6,744 nt of DNA from an uncultured Verrucomicrobiota bacterium. GTDB lineage: Bacteria > Verrucomicrobiota > Verrucomicrobiia > Limisphaerales > UBA9464. Position numbers and translations under genes: made by a program. Positions within the stretch are counted from its first letter, which is position 1; each line of letters starts with the position of its first letter. This document shows positions 1-5,637 of the stretch, in pieces. The notes beneath the pieces are model-generated. The model did no database searches. It was not told the origin of the DNA and worked only from the letters and a program-made list of their open reading frames with translations. Location: the NCBI GenBank assembly GCA_903925515.1, contig CAIYFP010000345.1, positions 1 to 6,744 of the forward strand, in the 5' to 3' direction.

Positions 1-479
1 GAGTGCAGGGCACACAAGGCAATCAGGGTAATCAGGGTAATGTTGGTGCACAAGGAAATCAGGAAGACGTACCCGAGGCCAATCTGCGACAGCGTGTCCT
101 CCAGCGTGAACCGCGTCAGCGTGGAACCCGTCGATCTCAGGAACACCCCCAGCGCAACCAACGCGAACGCCCGCCATAGGGTGTGCAGCCACATTCCCGA
201 CATTCCCTGCCCCCGCGCCCGGCGGTTCGCGATCGACCACGGCAACGCGCAGCCCACCAGGAACGAGAACGACGGCTGGATCAGGTCGTGCAACGTGCAC
301 CCACGCCACTCGACATGGTCTTGCTGGTGGGCCAGGAACGCCCAGAAGCCCGACCCGGGAAGGTTCCGCGCCACCGCATGCAGGCCCAGGACCTCGCCCG
401 CCATCAGCAACATCACCCAGCCGCGGTAGGCATCGATGGAGGTCGCCCGCTGGGGCACCGAAACCGTAGGGGATTCCAT
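1..479 (-). CDS. DUF5009 / HGSNAT-like membrane acyltransferase, C-terminus beyond left edge
   Basis: This frame starts at an ATG at 479-477 and stays open to the left edge, giving 159 codons of the N-terminal part. The family (DUF5009, related to heparan-alpha-glucosaminide N-acetyltransferase) consists of polytopic membrane proteins thought to move acetyl groups across the membrane onto sugars. Seen here: a SIDAYRGWVMLLM first membrane segment (residues 14-26), then HVEWRGCTLHDLIQPSFSF (55-73), which leads into a second hydrophobic segment ending near 82. Further hydrophobic segments lie at about 103-115 and 135-158. His55 in the HxxWxG motif lines up with the catalytic histidine region described for human HGSNAT; that alignment is from memory. 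The stretch from SIDAYRG to EDTLSQIGLGY matches the family pattern without gaps. The Shine-Dalgarno is weak (GGGG about 4 nt before ATG). The gene lies 151 bp downstream of the tRNA on the same strand. The substrate is unknown. Confidence 0.85.
   Translation of the reverse strand, partial: MESPTVSVPQRATSIDAYRGWVMLLMAGEVLGLHAVARNLPGSGFWAFLAHQQDHVEWRGCTLHDLIQPSFSFLVGCALPWSIANRRARGQGMSGMWLHTLWRAFALVALGVFLRSTGSTLTRFTLEDTLSQIGLGYVFLISLCTNITLITLIALCALH
21..41. repeat. Short in-gene tandem repeat (9 bp, 2.3 copies)
   Basis: The unit AATCAGGGT occurs at 21-29 and 30-38 and is followed by a partial copy (AAT) at 39-41. On the minus strand it encodes Ile-Thr-Leu-Ile-Thr-Leu-Ile inside a predicted membrane segment of the DUF5009 protein, so the repeat keeps the frame. 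It may be a small slippage expansion with no separate function. Confidence 0.6.
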
Positions 480-630
480 GCACCCCAAAGTGCCCCGCCC
501 GTCACCCCGGGACCAAGCCGAAAGCCGCCATGAAGCCGACGGAATCCCCGGAGTCGCGGGCAGCCCCTGGATGGACGGAACGGACCCGAGAGGCCCAGGG
601 CACTTGAAGAAAGGGAATTGGGGCCGGAGG

Positions 631-715
631 TGGTGCCCGCGACAGGACTTGAACCTGTACGATGTTACTCACTAGAACCTGAATCTAGCGCGTCTGCCAA
701 TTCCGCCACGCGGGC
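631..715 (-). tRNA. tRNA-Leu (anticodon CAG)
   Basis: The minus strand reads a complete 85-nt class II tRNA including an encoded 3' CCA (631-633) and discriminator A (634). The acceptor stem GCCCGCG (715-709) pairs perfectly with CGCGGGC (641-635). The anticodon stem CTAGA (688-684) pairs with TCTAG (676-672) around the loop TTCAGGT, which puts anticodon CAG at 681-679 and reads the leucine codon CUG. The T arm is ACAGG-TTCAAGT-CCTGT (658-642). The enlarged variable arm, about 13 nt with a weak stem, is what is expected for tRNA-Leu. CUG is a heavily used Leu codon in GC-rich genomes like this one. I see no convincing promoter or intrinsic terminator next to it. Confidence 0.97.
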
Positions 716-1023
716 AACGAACCCCGTGAACGTCCCCGAGGATGGCCCCGACGCTCAAGTGGTTTTTTGTGGCCCCGATCCCCGCGTAAGCCGTTCGCGA
801 GCGCCCGGTTCTCGCCTCACGCTGCGCCGACGAGGGTTGAAAAGACGTGTCCTCCCACCTCCTTGCGCGAGGATTGGGGCGTGGCATCCCATCCGATCCA
901 TCATGGGCAACATGGGACGCAAGCAACCGGCCCGCGCGCGCCTTTTTACAACCTCGCGCGGCCCCAATGCCGGAACGAGCCATGGCGCACGTCCTCGGGG
1001 CACGGCCTTCCCGGGACGGCGGG
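716..1023. other. Intergenic gap between cytochrome 3' end and tRNA-Leu
   Basis: About 308 bp with no gene that I can support. Short frames on both strands have no recognisable domain, an Arg/Pro-rich composition typical of GC-rich shadow frames, and no good start context. The stretch must hold the 3' end of the cytochrome transcript and the tRNA promoter, both read on the minus strand. I could not find a clear -35/-10 pair. The only notable structure is an imperfectly placed inverted repeat at 932-961, listed separately. Confidence 0.6.
932..961. repeat. GC-rich inverted repeat downstream of the PVC cytochrome gene
   Basis: CCGCGCG at 932-938 is the reverse complement of CGCGCGG at 955-961, with a 16-nt spacer that contains a run of five T. 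The repeat lies about 60 bp beyond the stop codon of the minus-strand cytochrome gene. It could form a hairpin in that transcript, but no U-tract follows the stem on the minus strand, so it is not a textbook intrinsic terminator. It may help Rho-dependent termination or protect the 3' end, or it may be a chance product of high GC content. Confidence 0.35.
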
Positions 1024-3744
1024 TCACCTGCTGCCCTCATCGCGCACCCATGCCAGCAGGTCTGCCAACCCCTGCATGCCCAACGCCGTCTCGAAGCCCG
1101 TCGGCATCAGCGAACGCCCGGTGGATTCCATCCTGCGGACGGCCTCGCGCAGGACCGGCAACTCGCCGCCGCCCGCCTGCCGCAGCACGATGTTGTTCGC
1201 CGTCTCCGCCGACACCAACCCCGTGAGGGTCTCGCCGTCGCGCGTCTCCACGGTCCATGCGCGATAGCGGGCCTCCACGGCTTGGTCAGGGTCGAGAACG
1301 GCGTGGAGCCACCAATCCACCGGCTTGCTCGTGGCCATCCCAAGGTCCGGTCCCACGGCCGTGCCCACGTCCCTCATGCGGTGGCACGGCGCGCACAACT
1401 CGACGAACCGCGCCCGTCCGGCGGCGACGTCGCCCCTCAACGCGCCCGCGCCATGGAATCGTTCGACCACGGCGGCGCGGTCGGGCGAGCTAGGCTTGAG
1501 GGATGCGAGCGCCGCCGGAGGTGGCGTGACCTTCGCGCCCGCCTTCAATTCCTTGAACAACGCGTGCATGGGCGGCACCGAGGACTGGACCGCCCACCGG
1601 GTCCAGTCGTCCGAGTCGGGCCTTGAGGCGACTTCTCGAAGGGCGCCCTCGACTTCCTTCGCGGGCCATTCCCCCAGCGTGAACGCCGCATGCAACCGAA
1701 CCTCGGCGTCGCCGTCCGCGACAAGCGCGCGGACGGCATCCAGCATGGGGCCTCGCTCCGGCGCGAATCGCTCGGCATGCCGCAATCCCTCCCGGCGGAC
1801 GCCCGGGTGCGGGTCGGAGAGGGCGCGAAGGACGTCGGCCCTGCTGGCGGCATCCATGGCGCCAAGGGTGGCCAGTGCATGGACGCGGACGCGCGGGTCA
1901 TGGTCCGGTTGCGCAAGGGACCGGATCCACGCGGGGCTCGCCGGGTCCCTGCGGGCAACCAGCAACCGCATGGCCATGTCGCGTTGCCAGCCGTTCGGAT
2001 GGTCCATCGCACGCACAAGGCCCGCCGTGTCCAGCGTCGCGAGCGCCGGCGCCTTGCGTCGCACGGACCCGGCAGGGGCGACGCGGTAGATGCGCCCGCG
2101 GTCTTCCCCGGCCCGGACGTTCACCCGGGCCTGCATCTCGGGGGATATCCACTCGGGATGCTCAAGGATGAATCGTTGCATGTCGGCGACCCACAACGCG
2201 CCGTCCGGCCCGATCCGCGTGCCGGTGGGCCGGAACCATGGGTCCGTGCTGGCGAGAAACTCCGTGCGTTCCTCGCCTTCCGCCCGCCGGCTGCGAACCC
2301 CGCTTCCGTGCGGGTGCAGGACCTCTCGGTGGATGACGTTGTGCACCGGCTCGCTGACGAAGACCGAGCCCGCGTAGGCCGGCCCGAACAGGTCGTCACG
2401 GTTCGGCGTGGGGCTGCACCCGCTGGTCACATGGTTGAGGGACCACGGCTGGTTGGGCCGTTGCATCGGCGCGCTGGCCGGGAACACGCGGGTGGAGTCC
2501 GGGTAGTTGGCCAGCCTCTCCACCACGCGCGGCACGGCGAGGGACGGGTTGCGTCGCAGGTAATGCTCCGGAAGCCGGACTTGCCAGAGCCACGTGGGGT
2601 TGTTGTTGCCAAACCAACGGCCCCAGTCGTCGCGGCGCCGCCCGAACTGCGTCTGGGCCGACACCGTCTCCATCTCGCCCGTGTCGGGCCTCACGCGGAG
2701 GTCGCGGCCGGCGAGCTTCAGGACCTTCCCGGTCCGCGCCGACCGGACGGAGCCGCCGCTGTCGCCGTTGGCAAGGTACACCCAGCCGTCGAGGCCCCAT
2801 TCGAACCCGTTGAACCGATGCTGCGAGTTCCCCGGGTGGAAGCCCGTGAACAACACGGTGCGCACGTCCGCCGCGCCGTCGCCGTCGGTGTCCTCCGCGT
2901 AGAGAAGGTCCGGCGCCGCCGCCACCAAGGCACCCTTGCCCCACGGCATGACGCTGGACGGGAACGCCAGCCCGTCCATGAACACCGTCCCCCGCTCATG
3001 CACGCCGTCGCCGTCGTCGTCCGACAACACCTTCACCCGCCCGCCCGGCTTGCCATGGCCGTCCATGCCCAACGGATAGTCCCGCATCTCCACCACCCAC
3101 GGCCTCCCCATGGCGTCCCAGTCGATGTACACCGGGTCCACCACCACGGGTTCGGAGGCAACGCACTCCACGGCGATGCCCGGGGCCATGCGGAATGCGG
3201 CGAGGGCCTCCGGGACGGGCAACGGCGCCGCCATGGGCATGGCGATCCATCGCGCGGGCCTGAAGCGTTTCGGCTCCCCGGACCCTGACACCACGACCTC
3301 GCCGTTGTCGGCACCGACCGTCGTGCCCACAAGGGACGGGGGCTCGTCCGGCGTTCCCTTGCGTGCGCCCGAGCGGGCCTCGTGGGTCCAGCCCTTGGCC
3401 CAGCCAAGGTGGGGTTGAACCACCCGCGTCCAGAGGTGGATGGCCACGGTGCGCTCGTTGGAAAGCACGAGGTCGTCGTGGCCGTCACCATTCAGATCGA
3501 CGAGGCGCAGCCCAACGTCGCCCGGTCTCCCCTCCATGGCTACGTCCTCCGGCAACGCGAAGTCCGCCTTCGTCCATGGCCCGTTGCCATCGCGCGTCTG
3601 CACGATGCGGCGTCCCTGCTGCAACGCGATCCGGTCCGGGCGGCCGTCGCCGTCAAAGTCGCCGCCCAAATCCTGGCCGTGGACGGCGAGGGCCGTTCCC
3701 GCGGCAAGGAACCCGGTCACGACAGAAATGCTGCAACGTGTCAT
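1024..3744 (-). CDS. Secreted FG-GAP / PVC-type dehydrogenase-HEAT-cytochrome c protein
   Basis: This is a 906-residue exported protein. The chosen start, ATG at 3744, gives a signal peptide (MTRC, then a hydrophobic core at residues 6-20, with cleavage probably near Gly23) and has GGGGG 4 nt upstream. A longer frame back to 3849 would bury the signal. Domains in order: two FG-GAP/VCBS-like calcium-binding motifs, DFDGDGRPD (29-37) and DLNGDGHDD (83-91); a PVC-type membrane-bound dehydrogenase/beta-propeller domain (about 180-557) with NNNPTWLWQ, NHVTSGCSPTPNRDDLFGP, FVSEPVHNVIHREVL and GPDGALWVADMQRFILEHPEW; four HEAT-like helical repeats (about 575-735); and a C-terminal PVC-type c-type heme domain with CAPCH (784-788) and likely axial Met880. 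The propeller carries two more DxDGDG loops (242-250 and 285-293). The family is presumed to oxidise sugars or related compounds and pass electrons to the heme. Substrate and electron acceptor cannot be read from the sequence. Confidence 0.93.
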   Translation of the reverse strand: MTRCSISVVTGFLAAGTALAVHGQDLGGDFDGDGRPDRIALQQGRRIVQTRDGNGPWTKADFALPEDVAMEGRPGDVGLRLVDLNGDGHDDLVLSNERTVAIHLWTRVVQPHLGWAKGWTHEARSGARKGTPDEPPSLVGTTVGADNGEVVVSGSGEPKRFRPARWIAMPMAAPLPVPEALAAFRMAPGIAVECVASEPVVVDPVYIDWDAMGRPWVVEMRDYPLGMDGHGKPGGRVKVLSDDDGDGVHERGTVFMDGLAFPSSVMPWGKGALVAAAPDLLYAEDTDGDGAADVRTVLFTGFHPGNSQHRFNGFEWGLDGWVYLANGDSGGSVRSARTGKVLKLAGRDLRVRPDTGEMETVSAQTQFGRRRDDWGRWFGNNNPTWLWQVRLPEHYLRRNPSLAVPRVVERLANYPDSTRVFPASAPMQRPNQPWSLNHVTSGCSPTPNRDDLFGPAYAGSVFVSEPVHNVIHREVLHPHGSGVRSRRAEGEERTEFLASTDPWFRPTGTRIGPDGALWVADMQRFILEHPEWISPEMQARVNVRAGEDRGRIYRVAPAGSVRRKAPALATLDTAGLVRAMDHPNGWQRDMAMRLLVARRDPASPAWIRSLAQPDHDPRVRVHALATLGAMDAASRADVLRALSDPHPGVRREGLRHAERFAPERGPMLDAVRALVADGDAEVRLHAAFTLGEWPAKEVEGALREVASRPDSDDWTRWAVQSSVPPMHALFKELKAGAKVTPPPAALASLKPSSPDRAAVVERFHGAGALRGDVAAGRARFVELCAPCHRMRDVGTAVGPDLGMATSKPVDWWLHAVLDPDQAVEARYRAWTVETRDGETLTGLVSAETANNIVLRQAGGGELPVLREAVRRMESTGRSLMPTGFETALGMQGLADLLAWVRDEGSR

Positions 3745-3787
3745 GGCGCCCCCAATGCAACCCCATGGCAGCAGGAAAAGATACGGG

Positions 3788-4325
3788 CTAGGGACGCATG
3801 GCAGGGCGCGGCCCGTGCCAATCGCCACCCACCTCCGGCACGTAGCCAATCGTGTCGTCGAGCCCCATGACGTGGGGACGTTTCTGCTTCACGGCATGGC
3901 GTTGGCAACCGCCGTTCCCATCCTTCCGGCAGCAACCCGTCCACGCGCTGGCGTGCCGTCTGCTTGCGGCAAGACTCCACCACATCCTCCCACGTCACCT
4001 GCTCCACCGGCCGTTCGGCTCCCTTGAAGTGCGATCGGTTGGATCCCATGACGATTTGCCGTTGGCCTTGCGTGCACTCGGCTTCGGCCATGAAGAAGCC
4101 ACGGGTGATCGTCACCTCATGCCGCGCGTTCCCCATGTCCGGGCCTTGCCTTGAAAAAGGGCTTGCGACGGTGAATGGGCCCGCGGGCACCCAACGAACC
4201 GTGAGCCCAATCGTCAGGGATTCGCCGGCCTTGAACAGGCTTCCGCCAACCAAGCCTTGGCCTCCTTTGCCATCGCCATGGCCCCGGTGCTGCTGCGGTT
4301 CCGGATGCACGCAGGAGACCGACAT
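3788..4325 (-). pseudogene. FGE/SUMF1-family (formylglycine-generating enzyme-like) gene relic
   Basis: A minus-strand frame carries a clear N-terminal half of an FGE-sulfatase/SUMF1 domain between about 4235 and 3872. Motifs in order are TVRWVPAGPF, HEVTITRGFFMAEAECTQGQ, VMGSNRSHFKGAERPVEQ (within 3981-4052) and GLLPEGWERRLPT (3938-3900). After RLPT the usual EAEWEYACRAGT is shortened to PCREAET. Similarity then seems to jump to another minus-strand frame (LDDTIGYVPEVGGDW, from 3862) that stops at 3790-3788. The usual FTMGSP is FTVASP, and the C-terminal half that carries the active-site cysteines in true FGE is missing. No signal peptide is visible upstream, so the 5' boundary (ATG at 4325) is arbitrary. 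An automatic annotation might call the open frame 3741-4505 a CDS, but its end reads through the upstream region of the PVC gene. Intact relatives would be exported or cytoplasmic proteins with a C-lectin-like fold. Confidence 0.75.
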
Positions 4326-4390
4326 GGGACCCCGGTCCCCGCCTCGCGACGGACTTCCGGGCGTGGTCCTCATTCCCATGTCAAATGGAT

Positions 4391-4403
4391 GGGTCTGAGA
4401 CCC
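4391..4403. promoter_or_regulatory. Perfect short palindrome upstream of the cytochrome c peroxidase gene
   Basis: GGGTCTGAGACCC is a perfect 6+1+6 inverted repeat about 112 bp before the peroxidase start codon. Its position in the upstream region of a peroxide-related gene makes an operator possible. It matches no regulator site that I recognise, it is short, and it lies at the edge of decayed coding sequence, so chance is a real alternative. Confidence 0.2.
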
Positions 4404-4515
4404 TTGCGTGACCTCGACCGGCGTCTCTTGCTGGTTGGGCGGAATGCGGCGAGCTGCCGTTTCAAGGTTCATTCCAACGGTTGCGAGAACGGGGAGTTGC
4501 AACATCCTTGCGGGC

Positions 4516-5550
4516 ATGACGAAGACGCTGTTGATCCTGTCCCTGTTCGCCGCGAGCGCGGTCCCGACGATGGCCGAGGCGACCTCGGAGGTCCGCAAGA
4601 AGGCCATGGAGGTCATCTCGCCGCTCCCGGACAAGATGCCCGGCTCGGAGAACGACTCGCCCGCACTCGTTGCGCTCGGCAAGAAGCTCTACTTCGAAAA
4701 GCGGTTGTCGGCCAACAACTCCCAGTCGTGCAATTCCTGCCACCAGGTGGACGGCGGAAAGTCGGGCGTGGACATGGAGCCCACCTCGCCCGGCGCGTTC
4801 GGGAAGCGCGGGGGACGCAACTCGCCAACCACGCTGAACGCGGGCTTCCACTTGGCACAATTCTGGGACGGCCGCGCGGCCGACCTCGCCGCCCAAGCCA
4901 AGGGTCCCATCCTGAACCCCGGCGAGATGGCCATGCCCAGCGAGGCGGCCGTCGTGGAGAAGCTTTCCTCGATTGGCGCGTACCCGAAGGCGTTTGCGAA
5001 GGCCTTCCCGGGCGAGGCCAACGCCCTGACCTACGATAACCTTGCCAAGGCCATCGCGGCCTTTGAGCGCACCTTGGTCACGCACGACCGCGTGGATGAC
5101 TTCCTGAAGGGCAACGACAAGGCCCTCACGGCGGCAGAGCTGAAGGGGCTCGAAACGTTCGTCGCCGTCGGGTGCACCACGTGCCACAACGGCCCCGCCA
5201 TCGGTGGCAATGGCTTCCGCAAGGTCGGCGCCGTGAACCCGTACAAGAACCTCGCCGACAAGGGCAGGATCGAGGTGACGAAGGAGGAGGAGGACCTGCA
5301 TGTCTTCAAGGTGCCCTCGCTGCGGAACATCGCGCTGACCGCACCGTACTTCCACGACGGCGCCATGAGGTCGCTGGCCGAGGCCGTCCGCGAGATGGCA
5401 TGGCTGCAGCTCGGGCAAAAGCTCGACGACGACCAAGTCCAGTCGATCGTGACATTCCTCCGGGCCTTGAACGGCAAGGGGCGCAAGGGCAAGGAATCCA
5501 TCGCGGCCGTGCACGCCCCCGCCGGCGGTTCCCTCCCGGCAATGCCGTGA
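4516..5550 (+). CDS. Di-heme cytochrome c peroxidase (CcpA/MauG family)
   Basis: A 344-residue periplasmic protein. The start at ATG 4516 places a signal peptide directly at the N-terminus (MTKTLLILSLFAASAVPTMA, cleaved near residue 20). An upstream in-frame ATG at 4408 would add 36 residues and bury it. Bacterial CcP reduces hydrogen peroxide to water with electrons from small c-type cytochromes or cupredoxins. Seen: first (peroxidatic) heme site CNSCH (72-76), RNSPT (101-105), the inter-heme Trp117 in QFWDGRA, QAKGPILNPGEMAMP with conserved Gln127 and Glu137, second (electron-transfer) heme site CTTCH (220-224), VPSLRNIALTAPYFHDG (266-282), and probable axial Met294 in VREMAWLQLG. Length is normal. 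Odd: no histidine occurs where the distal ligand of the peroxidatic heme sits in the Pseudomonas enzyme (the TSPGAFG region, 90-96). The tail after residue 320 is Lys/Gly/Ala/Pro-rich and probably disordered. A strong terminator follows 20 nt after the stop. Confidence 0.95.
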   Translation: MTKTLLILSLFAASAVPTMAEATSEVRKKAMEVISPLPDKMPGSENDSPALVALGKKLYFEKRLSANNSQSCNSCHQVDGGKSGVDMEPTSPGAFGKRGGRNSPTTLNAGFHLAQFWDGRAADLAAQAKGPILNPGEMAMPSEAAVVEKLSSIGAYPKAFAKAFPGEANALTYDNLAKAIAAFERTLVTHDRVDDFLKGNDKALTAAELKGLETFVAVGCTTCHNGPAIGGNGFRKVGAVNPYKNLADKGRIEVTKEEEDLHVFKVPSLRNIALTAPYFHDGAMRSLAEAVREMAWLQLGQKLDDDQVQSIVTFLRALNGKGRKGKESIAAVHAPAGGSLPAMP

Positions 5551-5570
5551 TGCCCCGTTGACCCCAAGGC

Positions 5571-5607
5571 GCCGCGACACGTCACGCGCGTGTCGCGGCT
5601 TTTGTTT
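5571..5607 (+). terminator. Intrinsic terminator after the cytochrome c peroxidase gene
   Basis: GCCGCGACACG (5571-5581) and CGTGTCGCGGC (5589-5599) form a perfect 11-bp stem with a 7-nt loop. The stem is followed directly by TTTTGTTT (5600-5607). It starts 20 nt after the peroxidase stop codon. This is a textbook Rho-independent terminator on the plus strand. It leaves only 30 nt before the ATG of the next gene. Confidence 0.95.
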
Positions 5608-5637
5608 GCCCTCCCGCTCCACCCCGCAGACCACGCC

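Larger units (their letters stand above)
3745..4515. other. Divergent intergenic region holding a decayed gene
   Basis: This 771 bp stretch separates the divergently transcribed PVC cytochrome (minus) and cytochrome c peroxidase (plus), so both promoters should lie in it. Most of it (about 3788-4325) is the FGE-like relic described separately. The part next to the peroxidase (about 4326-4515) contains a small perfect palindrome at 4391-4403 and no other recognisable element. I could not identify convincing sigma-70 type hexamers for either gene. Confidence 0.55.

Noticed and set aside
743..779. Two copies of GGCCCCGA around a T-run (759-767), considered as a terminator
   Set aside because: The copies are direct repeats rather than inverted, so they cannot form a stem; the T-run alone is not a terminator.
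40..1267. Several overlapping plus-strand frames across the left part of the window
   Set aside because: They run antisense to the DUF5009 gene and the tRNA or across the gap, are Arg/Pro-rich, and show no domain similarity.
1690..3288. 532-codon open frame on the plus strand
   Set aside because: It lies wholly antisense to the well-supported PVC cytochrome gene, has a His/Arg/Pro/Val-rich composition and no recognisable domain. It is an expected shadow in GC-rich sequence.
3745..3849. N-terminal extension of the PVC cytochrome to the upstream ATG at 3849
   Set aside because: It would put 35 residues in front of a good signal peptide, while the ATG at 3744 has a purine-rich ribosome binding site directly upstream.
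4408..4515. N-terminal extension of the cytochrome c peroxidase
   Set aside because: The added 36 residues would mask the signal peptide that begins exactly at 4516, and they overlap the non-coding upstream region.
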